From: UBA7672 sp034439955
Lineage (GTDB): Bacteria; Pseudomonadota; Alphaproteobacteria; Caulobacterales; Hyphomonadaceae
Assembly (NCBI GenBank): GCA_034439955.1
Contig: JAWXBJ010000252.1
Location: 1 to 9,167 of the forward strand
Direction: 5' to 3'
DNA length: 9,167 nucleotides
This document shows, one piece after another, positions 1-7,013 of this stretch. The notes beneath the pieces were generated by a model. That model saw only the letters and a list, made by a program, of their open reading frames with translations. It made no database searches and was not told where the DNA came from. Position 1 is the stretch's first letter, and every line of letters begins with the position of its first letter. Position numbers and translations under genes: made by a program.

Positions 1-21
1 ACCCGGCCGGGCGAGGGCTTT

Positions 22-45
22 GCGCTTATTTAAGCGCGGAGCGCT
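22..45. repeat. Overlapping inverted repeats upstream of the GT-C gene
   Basis: A perfect 7-bp inverted repeat, GCGCTTA (22-28) and TAAGCGC (31-37), is separated by only 2 nt. The right arm is reused: AGCGC (33-37) also pairs with GCGCT (41-45) across a 3-nt GGA spacer. A 2-nt loop is too tight for an ordinary RNA hairpin, and no T-tract follows, so an intrinsic terminator is unlikely. A small palindromic operator just ahead of the gene at 58 is possible. The repeats are seen directly; any function is inference. Confidence 0.35.
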
Positions 46-57
46 ATTGTCGATCGC

Positions 58-1893
58 ATGAGGGACGCCGCGAAACCTTTCAGCCCGGGCGCCGGGCGCT
101 GGGTCTGGGTCGCAGGGTGGCTGCTGGCTGCCGCTATGCTGATCGCGGGATTCGGCGGGTCGGCCCTCAACCAGGATTTCGGCGATCCCGACAACGCCAT
201 GCGCCTTGTGACTGTGCGGGATTTCCTGGCCGGTCAGAACTGGTTCGACAGCACCCAGTATCGGCTGAACCCTCCTGAAGGCACGGTCATGCATTGGGCC
301 CGCTGGATCGACGCGGCGATCGGCGCGCCAATCGCCTTCCTTACGCCCCTGCTCGGCATGCCGGCTTCGGAAACCACGGTCGCTTTCCTATGGCCGCTTG
401 CGCTGCTGGCGATGTTCCTCTGGCTGACGGTCGAGGTGTGCGGCGAGATAGGCGCGCGGGAGGGTCTGAAGGGCGAGGCCCGGATTGCTGGAGCGCTCGT
501 CGCCGCGCTCGCGTTGCCGGCCATCGGCAAGTTTGCCCCCGGATCGTTCGACCACCACAATGTGGAACTGTTCCTTTCCATGGCCGCCATGCTGGGGCTG
601 ATTCGAATGGGGGCCTCACCCAGCGCCGGGGGGTGGGCGGGCGCCGCCCTAGGCGCCGCCATGGCGACTGCGGCCGAAGGGGTTCCGATTGTCGCCGCTG
701 GCGCGCTGATCGCCGGATTGCTTTGGCTGGTGCAGCCAAAGGTCTACCGGCCGGGGCTCATGTGGCTGGGCGCCGGCCTGACACTCTCCACCGCAGGCTC
801 GTTCGTCATTCTCGTTCCACCGGACAGTTGGGCGACACCCGTCTGCGACGCGATGTCGGCGAGCTTTCTGGGATTTGGACTGGCGGCGGGAGGGGTTGCA
901 TTGATTCTCGGCGGAGGCCTGCCGCCAGTCCTTACCCAAACCCTGATGCGAAGGGGTCTGGCGGCGGTCGTACTGGGAAGCATTTCGGTCGGCATGCTCT
1001 GGACGCTGTTTCCCGAATGCGCAGGTGGCGGGTATGCGGCGCTGGGTACGGACATGGAGACCTACTGGCTGGCGCAGATTTCCGAGACGCGTTCACTGGC
1101 GGCGCTGGCCGGAGATGATCCAGCGCTGATTCTCAGCCTTGCAGGGTCGGCCTTTGCAGGTGTGGTTGCGGCGGGGGTCTATCTGCGCCGGCGCTGGAGG
1201 CATGCTGAAGGCTGGATCGCCCTTGGCTTTCTGCTGGCCGGTTGGGCGATGCTGAGCTGGCAGATTCGGGGCGCGTTCTTTGCGACGGCGTTCGCCATCC
1301 CGTTCGGCGCATGGGCCGCGGTGCGGGCGCGGCAGGTCTGGGTGGCGGACCGATCAACCTTCAAGCTGGCGGGATTCGTGCTAGCGACCAGCGTTGCGGC
1401 AGCAGCGGTCTGGAACACCGCAGCCGAGCAGCTGCAGGCGCGCCTGACGCCCGCCGTGACGCTGGCCAGCTATGTCGAACGCAAGGGCTCTGCGGAAGCC
1501 TGTCTTCAGCCCGAAGCATTCGCGGCTCTGCGCGAGATCCCTGAGGGGATCATGCTCAACCACTTCACGCTGGGAACCGGCGTGCTGCAGTGGACACAGC
1601 ACGCGGTGATGGCGGCGCCCTATCACCGGGACGCCGACGGCGTGATGGCGATGATCACGGCGATGCGCTCGGAACCGAGTGTCGCACAAGGCATCGTGAC
1701 GGAGACAGCAGCGGACTATGTGCTGGTATGCTCCGCCCTGCCGGAGACCGACTTCTACGCGCGCCATCCAGTGGATGGCGTTGCTCCAGAGGACACGCTG
1801 GCGGCGCGGCTGGAGTCGGGCGATATGCCGGAGTGGCTGGCGCCGGTCGCGCTGACGGGAACGCCGCTCAGGCTGTATCGCATCATCCGCTGA
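58..1893 (+). CDS. Polytopic membrane protein, GT-C/STT3-like glycosyltransferase candidate
   Basis: A 611-residue integral membrane protein with about 12 hydrophobic helices, the first at about residues 15-35 and the last near 436-452, followed by a soluble C-terminal part of about 150 residues. After the first helix, in the expected first external loop, lies DPDNAMR (43-49), an acidic D-x-D with a following arginine, then a conserved-looking MHWARWID (78-85). Further on is FDHHNVE (164-170). An acidic first loop and a DHH-x-x-E motif are typical of STT3/PglB-like GT-C enzymes, which move sugars from polyprenyl carriers onto acceptors on the outer face of the inner membrane. The WWD motif of true oligosaccharyltransferases is not visible in the C-terminal part, so protein N-glycosylation should not be assumed. 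Lipid or polysaccharide modification is equally possible. The ATG at 58 has no Shine-Dalgarno sequence. The gene is followed after 76 nt by the Yip1-family gene, possibly co-transcribed. The coding call is strong; the enzyme class is inferred from motifs only. Confidence 0.78.
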   Translation: MRDAAKPFSPGAGRWVWVAGWLLAAAMLIAGFGGSALNQDFGDPDNAMRLVTVRDFLAGQNWFDSTQYRLNPPEGTVMHWARWIDAAIGAPIAFLTPLLGMPASETTVAFLWPLALLAMFLWLTVEVCGEIGAREGLKGEARIAGALVAALALPAIGKFAPGSFDHHNVELFLSMAAMLGLIRMGASPSAGGWAGAALGAAMATAAEGVPIVAAGALIAGLLWLVQPKVYRPGLMWLGAGLTLSTAGSFVILVPPDSWATPVCDAMSASFLGFGLAAGGVALILGGGLPPVLTQTLMRRGLAAVVLGSISVGMLWTLFPECAGGGYAALGTDMETYWLAQISETRSLAALAGDDPALILSLAGSAFAGVVAAGVYLRRRWRHAEGWIALGFLLAGWAMLSWQIRGAFFATAFAIPFGAWAAVRARQVWVADRSTFKLAGFVLATSVAAAAVWNTAAEQLQARLTPAVTLASYVERKGSAEACLQPEAFAALREIPEGIMLNHFTLGTGVLQWTQHAVMAAPYHRDADGVMAMITAMRSEPSVAQGIVTETAADYVLVCSALPETDFYARHPVDGVAPEDTLAARLESGDMPEWLAPVALTGTPLRLYRIIR

Positions 1894-1899
1894 TCGGGG

Positions 1900-1915
1900 C
1901 CTCTCCAGGAGGTTT
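1900..1915 (+). other. Short hairpin with an orphan AGGAGG
   Basis: Just after the stop of the GT-C gene, CCTC (1900-1903) can pair with GAGG (1909-1912) around a 5-nt loop, followed by TTT. The right arm is part of AGGAGG (1907-1912), a perfect Shine-Dalgarno match. No start codon lies at useful spacing: the TTG at 1914 is 1 nt away and the next gene begins at 1970. It could be a weak terminator, a remnant of a ribosome site, or chance. The stem has only four Watson-Crick pairs, so the call is weak. Confidence 0.15.
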
Positions 1916-1969
1916 GATCGCCGCGCCTGGCGCCTGTAGGGTGTCTTTCAAAGTCCGGAGACGCCGCCA

Positions 1970-3124
1970 ATGGTCAACCTGATCGCACGGGTGAAGAACC
2001 TGTTGCTTTCGCCCCGGACCGAATGGATCGTGATCCATGGCGAGAAGGTCGAGCCGAAACGTCTGATCGCCGCCTATGTCGCTCCGCTCGCCGCGCTGCC
2101 GGCCGTCGCGACCGTCATCGGCTTGTCGGTGGTCGGGATCGACGTCGCGGGCGAGAGGTACCGCGCGCCCATTCTCGGCGTTCTGGCGTCCGCTGTTCTG
2201 TTCTTCGTACTGGCGATCGCGGGTGTGGTCGTGTTCGCGGCGCTGATCAACCGTCTCGCCCCCGTTTTCGGGGCGGGCCGCGATTACCGTCAGGCGTTGA
2301 AGCTGTCGGCCTATTCGATCACCGCAGCAATGCTTGCCGGCGCCGTCACGATCGTGCCCGCCCTTGGCGTGATCGCGCTTATGGGCATGACCTACAGTCT
2401 CTACCTGCTGTTCCTGGGTGTGCCGACACTGATGAAGCCGCCCCAGGAGAACGCTGCGAACTACTCGATCGTGGCGACAGCGTGCGCGGTGGGATTGTCG
2501 CTGGCCGTGGGTCTGGCCGCCATGCTGACCGCCACGGCAAGCGGGGGGATGTTTCCCCAGATGGCGGCCTTGCCTGAACTCGGCCTCTCCGAGGCGGTCC
2601 ACAGTCCGGGCGCCAACCAGGCAGGGGAGTCGCAGGTCGTGGCCGCGACCGGATTGACCCAGGACCGCCCCGCACCCGGGTTGAGTTCGGCCGGCGCACT
2701 CAAGGCCGCCGTTCCGCGCAGGTTGGCGGGCCTCAAGCGTGTGGCCGTGGGCGTTGAGGCCTCCGGGACCGGCGATGCGCGCGCCCTGACGCTGGGGGCG
2801 GAGTATCGCAGCGGGCAGCGGTTCATCGTGATCGAGATCGTGAACTCTCCGACCCTCGCGTCGGTCGTCGGATTCGGCGGACCCGCCACGTCGGAGTTCG
2901 ACCGAGAGACGGCGGAGGGATATTCGCGGCGGCGGCGGGTGGGGGCCGAAATCATCGTCGAGGAATGGAATGAGGCGTCGGAGACCGGCAGTTATGGGCG
3001 CATCCTCGCAGACACCTACTACGTCAAGGCTTCCGGGGGCGGAGGTATCCGCCCGGCGGACCTGAAGCAGGCGGTGGAGCATTTCACGGTCGCGAAATTT
3101 GGCCCGGCAGATACAGGCGACTAG
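1970..3124 (+). CDS. Yip1-family membrane protein with soluble C-terminal domain
   Basis: A 384-residue protein in two parts. Residues 1-190 fit the bacterial Yip1 domain: an amphipathic start with the L-L-x-S-P-R-T-E-W-x-x-I pattern (about 11-22), then about five hydrophobic helices near 31-55, 66-94, 110-131, 133-153 and 164-190. Residues 200-250 are a low-complexity Pro/Ala/Ser/Gly linker. Residues 250-384 are a mixed alpha/beta domain (AVPRRLAGLKRVAVGVEASG onward) with no membrane segment. Five helices would put this tail on the side opposite the N-terminus, probably the periplasm if the N-terminus is cytoplasmic. GGAG (1957-1960) sits 9 nt before the ATG, which supports the start. Bacterial Yip1 proteins have no firm biochemical role, so I assign none; an envelope function is a guess from topology and from the neighbouring GT-C gene. 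I am confident of the coding call and fairly confident of the N-terminal family. Confidence 0.8.
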   Translation: MVNLIARVKNLLLSPRTEWIVIHGEKVEPKRLIAAYVAPLAALPAVATVIGLSVVGIDVAGERYRAPILGVLASAVLFFVLAIAGVVVFAALINRLAPVFGAGRDYRQALKLSAYSITAAMLAGAVTIVPALGVIALMGMTYSLYLLFLGVPTLMKPPQENAANYSIVATACAVGLSLAVGLAAMLTATASGGMFPQMAALPELGLSEAVHSPGANQAGESQVVAATGLTQDRPAPGLSSAGALKAAVPRRLAGLKRVAVGVEASGTGDARALTLGAEYRSGQRFIVIEIVNSPTLASVVGFGGPATSEFDRETAEGYSRRRRVGAEIIVEEWNEASETGSYGRILADTYYVKASGGGGIRPADLKQAVEHFTVAKFGPADTGD

Positions 3125-3141
3125 ATCGACCTTCCTCCGGT

Positions 3142-3162
3142 TTGGCGCGACCCCCTTGGCGC
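3142..3162 (+). repeat. Direct repeat of TTGGCGC upstream of astA
   Basis: TTGGCGC occurs at 3142-3148 and again at 3156-3162, 14 bp apart start to start, in the 66-nt gap before astA. The second copy overlaps the candidate -35 element. This could be a pair of regulator half-sites for the ast operon, but two 7-bp GC-rich copies can also arise by chance. Confidence 0.25.
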
Positions 3163-3183
3163 AGGCCGCCCGGTCACCATAAC
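3156..3183 (+). promoter_or_regulatory. Putative astA promoter, possibly giving a leaderless mRNA
   Basis: TTGGCG (3156-3161) and CATAAC (3178-3183) resemble sigma-70-type -35 and -10 elements with a 16-bp spacer. CATAAC ends 7 nt before the astA ATG at 3191, so transcription would begin at or next to the start codon. This fits the absence of any Shine-Dalgarno sequence before astA. Leaderless transcripts are common in alphaproteobacteria. The match to consensus is only moderate (about half of -35, 4 of 6 of -10). Confidence 0.35.
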
Positions 3184-3190
3184 ATCCGTA

Positions 3191-4195
3191 ATGACTTCGA
3201 TCGTTCGCCCCGCGCGTCGCGACGACCTGAACCGGCTCGAGGCGATGATCGCCCATGTCGATCGAGGCATGCTGACCATGCCGTCCTCGCGCGAAGCGAT
3301 GGCGGCGCGCATTGAAAAGTCGCTGCAGGCCTTCGCGCGTCCAGCGTCCCCGGCCGAGAACGAGTGCTACTTTCTCGTGATGGAGGACGCCGGCGAACTG
3401 CTGGGAGTGGGAAGCCTGTTCACGCAACTTGGCGTGGAGCGGCCATTCTACTCCTATCGCATCTCGCGCGATTCAAAGGTGTCGCCCGAAACCAATGTGA
3501 AAGTGGAAACCGATCTCCTGCACCTGGTGAATGATTATCATGGGGCGACGGAGCTTGGCACCTTGTTCATCGAACCTCACGCGCGGGGCGGCGGACGCGG
3601 ACGATTGCTCTCATTTTCGAGGCTGCTGCTGATCGCTGCCGATCCCCTCCGCTTCGGCGACAAGGCGATGGCGGAAATCCGGGGCTGGACCAAACCTGAT
3701 GGAACGTCGCCATTCTGGGACGCCGTGGGCGCGAAGTTCTTTCGCATGGACTACCGCGCGGCCGACGCGCTGAGCGCGGGCGATCATCGTTTCATCGCGG
3801 ACCTGATGCCGCGCTATCCGATCTATGCGGATTTGCTGCCGTCCGACGCGCGAAGGGTGATCGGCATGCCGCATCCCGACGCCGAGCCCGCCTTCGCGAT
3901 GCTGAAATCGCAAGGCTTCAGGTTCAACAATGTGGTCGATATCTTCGACGCCGGTCCGTGCGTCGAGGCCTTCATCGATCAGATCGATATTGTGCGAAGT
4001 TCCGTGCGGATGACGGCAGAGGCGTTCGCACGGCTGGATAGGGCGGCGGATGGGCTACTTGCGTCCATGTCTCTGGATGCGTTCGCCGTGACGCAGGTTC
4101 GATCCGGCGAAGATCGCGGCGCCGCGCTGGAGCGGATCGGCGCGCAAGGGTCCGACCCGGTGCTGTTCCACCGCAAGAGGGAGGCGACGCGATGA
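3191..4195 (+). CDS. astA: Arginine N-succinyltransferase AstA (EC 2.3.1.109)
   Basis: Transfers succinate from succinyl-CoA to the alpha-amino group of L-arginine, giving N2-succinylarginine and CoA. This is the committing first step of the AST pathway, in the cytoplasm. The 334-residue length is close to the family (about 340). The N-terminus MTSIVRPARRDDL has the usual IRP-x-x-x-x-D-L pattern and fixes the ATG. Family landmarks in order are ELGTLFIEPHARGGGRGRLL (121-140), AEIRG (161-165), SPFWDAVGAKFFRMDYRAAD (173-192), FIADLMPRYPIY (201-212) and IGMPHPDAEPAFAMLKSQGF (224-243), whose His228 matches the proposed catalytic histidine. DIFDAGP follows at 250-256. The C-terminal 70 residues are more divergent than the core. 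No Shine-Dalgarno is seen. The stop overlaps the astD start (ATGA), so this is the first gene of an astA-astD-astB unit. Identification is secure; its place in a complete pathway depends on AstC and AstE being encoded elsewhere. Confidence 0.96.
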   Translation: MTSIVRPARRDDLNRLEAMIAHVDRGMLTMPSSREAMAARIEKSLQAFARPASPAENECYFLVMEDAGELLGVGSLFTQLGVERPFYSYRISRDSKVSPETNVKVETDLLHLVNDYHGATELGTLFIEPHARGGGRGRLLSFSRLLLIAADPLRFGDKAMAEIRGWTKPDGTSPFWDAVGAKFFRMDYRAADALSAGDHRFIADLMPRYPIYADLLPSDARRVIGMPHPDAEPAFAMLKSQGFRFNNVVDIFDAGPCVEAFIDQIDIVRSSVRMTAEAFARLDRAADGLLASMSLDAFAVTQVRSGEDRGAALERIGAQGSDPVLFHRKREATR

Positions 4196-5676
4196 GCGGG
4201 CCCGGGCTGAGCGGCGCGTGCTTCATTGGCGGCGAATGGAAGGCAGGGTCGGGCGCTGGCTTTCGGTCGATCGCACCTGCCACAAGCCTCGCGATATGGA
4301 CGGGGCCAGAGGCGGCCGGGCCGGAGGTGGAGGAGGCGGTGGCGGCGGCGTCCGCAGCGTTTGGCGCCTGGAGGCGGACCCCGGTCGCGGACCGCATCGC
4401 GATGGTGCGGCGGTTTGCGAGGCTGGTGGAGGCGCACAAGAGCGACATGACCGCCCTGATCAGTCGCGAGACTGGCAAGCCGCTCTGGGACGCGGCCACC
4501 GAGACGGCGGCGATGATCGGGAAGGCCGAGCTGTCGGCGAAAGCTCACGCTGAGCGGACGCCGACGCGGGACGTCGCGACGGGCGCACTGACGGCGAGGA
4601 TCAGTCATCATCCGCATGGCGTGATGGCGGTGCTGGGGCCATTCAATTTTCCGGGGCATCTGCCTAATGGTCACATCATGCCGGCACTGATCGCGGGCAA
4701 CACCGTGATCTTCAAGCCCTCCGAACAGACGCCTGCCGTCGCGGAGTTCACCGTTCGGCTTTGGGAAGAAGCGGGCGCGCCAGCCGGGGTTGTAAACCTT
4801 CTGCAGGGCGGGCGGGGGCCGGCGGAGGCGCTGGTCGCGCACGAAGGGATCGACGGCGTGCTGTTCACAGGCGGCCTTGCGACAGGCAGATCGATCCACC
4901 GGGCGTTCGCCGGCCGTATCGAGAAGATCGTGGCGCTCGAACTGGGCGGCAACAACCCGCTGGTGGTGTGGGGCGCTGGCGATCTCGACGCGGCGGCGCG
5001 CATCATCGTCAAATCGGCTTACGTCTCCAGCGGGCAAAGATGCACCTGCGCGCGGCGCCTGATAATTCCGGGCGGCGCCGAGGGAAAGGCTATTCTCGAA
5101 GCGCTGAGCGCCCTCATCGATCGCCTGACCGTTGGCCCGCCGGACGGCGACCCTCAGCCGTTCATGGGCCCGGTCATTTCAGAAGCCGCCGCCGGCGAAG
5201 TGCTGACCGCGCAGGCCAAGTGGCTGCGTTCCGGGGGTGCGGCGATCCGCGAGAGCCGGCAGATGGAGGAGTTGGGCGGTGCGTTCCTGTCGCCTGGGCT
5301 GATCGAGGTCACCGCGATCGATGCGCGTGAGGACGAAGAGGTATTCGGCCCCCTGCTGCAGGTCATCCGCGTCGGCGATTTCGAATGGGCGATGGAAGAA
5401 GCCAACAACACAAAGTTCGGTCTCGCGGCCGGGCTGATTTCCGACGATGCGTCGCTGTTCGCACGGTTTGAAACGGAGGTGCGCGCGGGAGTGCTGAACT
5501 GGAACCGCCAGACCACAGGCGCATCCGGAGCGGCGCCGTTCGGGGGCGTCGGTCTTTCGGGCAATCACCGACCTGCCGGCTATTTCGCGGCGGATTATTC
5601 CGCCTGGCCGATGGCGAGCCTTCTGGCGCCGGGCGCCGTCAGGGACGACGAAGCCATCGTGGGAGTGCGTCCTTGA
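4192..5676 (+). CDS. astD: N-succinylglutamate 5-semialdehyde dehydrogenase AstD (EC 1.2.1.71)
   Basis: Oxidises N-succinylglutamate semialdehyde to N-succinylglutamate with NAD+, step 4 of the AST pathway. It belongs to the aldehyde dehydrogenase superfamily, and its 494 residues are normal for AstD. Visible landmarks are GPFNFPGHLPNG (149-160) with the oxyanion Asn152, KPSE (175-178) of the NAD site, FTGG (225-228), ALELGGNNP (248-256) with the general base Glu250, SSGQRCTCARR (279-289) with the catalytic Cys284, and EEVFGPLL (382-389). GHLPNGHI and GQRCTCARR are typical of AstD rather than general aldehyde dehydrogenases, and the position between astA and astB supports this. The ATG overlaps the astA stop by 4 nt. 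A strong purine-rich Shine-Dalgarno, AAGAGGGAGG (4175-4184), lies 7 nt upstream inside astA and sets the start. An early GC-rich Glu/Val/Ala stretch (45-60) explains glycine-rich shadow frames here. All catalytic residues are present. Confidence 0.95.
   Translation: MSGPGLSGACFIGGEWKAGSGAGFRSIAPATSLAIWTGPEAAGPEVEEAVAAASAAFGAWRRTPVADRIAMVRRFARLVEAHKSDMTALISRETGKPLWDAATETAAMIGKAELSAKAHAERTPTRDVATGALTARISHHPHGVMAVLGPFNFPGHLPNGHIMPALIAGNTVIFKPSEQTPAVAEFTVRLWEEAGAPAGVVNLLQGGRGPAEALVAHEGIDGVLFTGGLATGRSIHRAFAGRIEKIVALELGGNNPLVVWGAGDLDAAARIIVKSAYVSSGQRCTCARRLIIPGGAEGKAILEALSALIDRLTVGPPDGDPQPFMGPVISEAAAGEVLTAQAKWLRSGGAAIRESRQMEELGGAFLSPGLIEVTAIDAREDEEVFGPLLQVIRVGDFEWAMEEANNTKFGLAAGLISDDASLFARFETEVRAGVLNWNRQTTGASGAAPFGGVGLSGNHRPAGYFAADYSAWPMASLLAPGAVRDDEAIVGVRP
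5661..5665 (+). promoter_or_regulatory. Ribosome binding site selecting the TTG start of astB
   Basis: GGGAG lies inside the last codons of astD, 7 nt before the TTG at 5673. It supports TTG as the astB start over the in-frame GTG at 5685, which would lie 19 nt away. Confidence 0.55.
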
Positions 5677-7013
5677 CCGATGCCGTGGAGATCAATTTTG
5701 ACGGCCTGATCGGACCGACGCACAATTATGGCGGCCTCGCGCATGGAAACATCGCTTCAGCGGAAAACGAGGGGAAGGTCTCGAACCCCCGCGAAGCGGC
5801 GCTTCAGGGCCTCGCCAAGATGCGGCGCATGATGGAGTTGGGGCTAACGCAAGGCGTCCTGCCGCCGCACGAGCGGCCGCATGTCCCAAGCCTGCGCAGA
5901 ATGGGCTTTTCGGGAACCGACGCGGAGGTGGTGCAGATCGCCAGCCTGGCCTCCCCCGTGCTGCTGGCGAATGTGTCGTCGGCGTCAGCGATGTGGACGG
6001 CCAACGCCGCCACGGTCTCACCTTCTGCGGATACGGGAGATGGACGGGTTCACCTGACGGTCGCCAACCTGTCGTCTCATTTGCACCGGTCGCTGGAGCC
6101 TCCGGCGACGGAGCGGGTGCTGCGAGCCATGTTCGCCGATGAAGGCCGTTTCGCCGTGCACGGCCCGGTTCCATTCGCGACGTTCGGCGACGAGGGGGCG
6201 GCCAATCACTGCCGGTTTGCGAAGAGTCATGGCAAAAAAGGCGTCGAGCTATTCGTACATGGCGAGTCGGCGTTCGCCAACGGATCGACGGGCAAGTATC
6301 GCGCGCGGCAGGCGGTCGAGGCGTCGCATATCATCGCCACGACACACGGGCTCAAGCGCGGGTCGTTCCTGCTGGCGCAGCAATCGCCGCAGGCAATCGA
6401 CGCGGGCGCGTTCCACAATGACGTGGTGGCGGTGTCGAACGAGAGCGTCTTCATGTTTCACGAGGAGGCGTTCGAGAAGCGGGAAGTCCTGATCGAGCAG
6501 CTGACCGCGCGCTGCGAGGCGGCGGGATTGGAACTGAAACTTGTCGAAGCGAAGGCCTCTGAAGTGAGCCTCGATGACGCAGTCAGATCCTATCTCTTCA
6601 ATTCGCAGATCGTGACCAGACCCGATGGCGACATGGCGCTGATCCTTCCGACGGAAGTTGAGGAGAATTCCCGCGCGAAGGCGTTTGTTGAGCGTGTCAT
6701 TTCAAATGGAGGGCGCATCCGGGAGGCGCATTATTTCGACCTGCGCCAGTCGATGCGCAATGGCGGGGGGCCGGCCTGTCTGCGGCTGCGGGTCGTTCTG
6801 ACCCGCGAGGAAGTTGCAGCGCTCAGCGGGACTGCATTGCTGGACGAGACGCGAGTGAGCGCGCTGGAGGACATTGTCCGGAAGCATTACCGGGACAGGC
6901 TTGCGGCGAGCGATCTTGCCGACCCCGCTCTGCTGGCAGAGGGTCGCACGGCGCTGGACGAAATTTCGGGAGTGCTGGGTCTGGGTGCAATCCATGATTT
7001 CCAGCGTGGGTAG
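5673..7013 (+). CDS. astB: N-succinylarginine dihydrolase AstB (EC 3.5.3.23)
   Basis: Hydrolyses N2-succinylarginine to N2-succinylornithine with release of CO2 and two ammonia, step 2 of the AST pathway and the step that frees nitrogen. It has the alpha/beta propeller fold of the guanidine-modifying superfamily. The 446-residue length matches the family. The N-terminus has the signature VEINFDGLIGPTHNYGGL (5-22). The catalytic triad is complete: Glu174 in FGDEGAANH (171-179), His248 in AGAFHNDVV (244-252) and Cys369 in MRNGGGPACLRLRV (361-374). Glu174 and His248 fall at the same numbers as in E. coli AstB. The start is TTG at 5673, overlapping the astD TGA by 4 nt (TTGA); it gives an N-terminus of the same length as E. 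coli AstB and has GGGAG 7 nt upstream. GTG at 5685 is the alternative but would cut four residues. The 3' end overlaps the GNAT gene. Identification is secure; the exact start is likely but not proven. Confidence 0.96.
   Translation: MTDAVEINFDGLIGPTHNYGGLAHGNIASAENEGKVSNPREAALQGLAKMRRMMELGLTQGVLPPHERPHVPSLRRMGFSGTDAEVVQIASLASPVLLANVSSASAMWTANAATVSPSADTGDGRVHLTVANLSSHLHRSLEPPATERVLRAMFADEGRFAVHGPVPFATFGDEGAANHCRFAKSHGKKGVELFVHGESAFANGSTGKYRARQAVEASHIIATTHGLKRGSFLLAQQSPQAIDAGAFHNDVVAVSNESVFMFHEEAFEKREVLIEQLTARCEAAGLELKLVEAKASEVSLDDAVRSYLFNSQIVTRPDGDMALILPTEVEENSRAKAFVERVISNGGRIREAHYFDLRQSMRNGGGPACLRLRVVLTREEVAALSGTALLDETRVSALEDIVRKHYRDRLAASDLADPALLAEGRTALDEISGVLGLGAIHDFQRG

Noticed and set aside
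1923..1933. GCGCC-T-GGCGC palindrome between the GT-C and Yip1 genes as a terminator
   Set aside because: A 1-nt loop cannot form a stable hairpin of this size and no T-tract follows; in GC-rich DNA such short palindromes are frequent.
3142..3162. A sigma-54 promoter before astA
   Set aside because: TTGGCGCGA is an excellent -24 match and the E. coli ast operon is sigma-54 dependent, so it was tempting. The -12 half is wrong: TTGG rather than TTGC, about 2 nt too far downstream, and sigma-54 needs strict spacing.
1883..3427. A 514-codon open frame on the - strand
   Set aside because: It lies antisense to the Yip1 gene and the start of astA. Its translation is rich in Arg, Gly, His and Gln with no domain pattern, as expected from the reverse of GC-rich codons. 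The + strand genes here have clear family motifs and membrane helices.
4218..4553. A + strand frame with a long glycine run
   Set aside because: It is a shifted reading of the GC-rich Glu/Val/Ala stretch of astD (GAGG/GCGG repeats) and not a glycine-rich protein.
3979..5037. A 352-codon open frame on the - strand
   Set aside because: It is a shadow of astA/astD: Arg- and Pro-rich with no recognisable domain, opposite a confidently identified aldehyde dehydrogenase.
6874..6993. A longer GNAT start at TTG 6874
   Set aside because: The added 40 residues are only the astB coding sequence in another frame, and the GNAT fold begins about 12 residues after ATG 6994.
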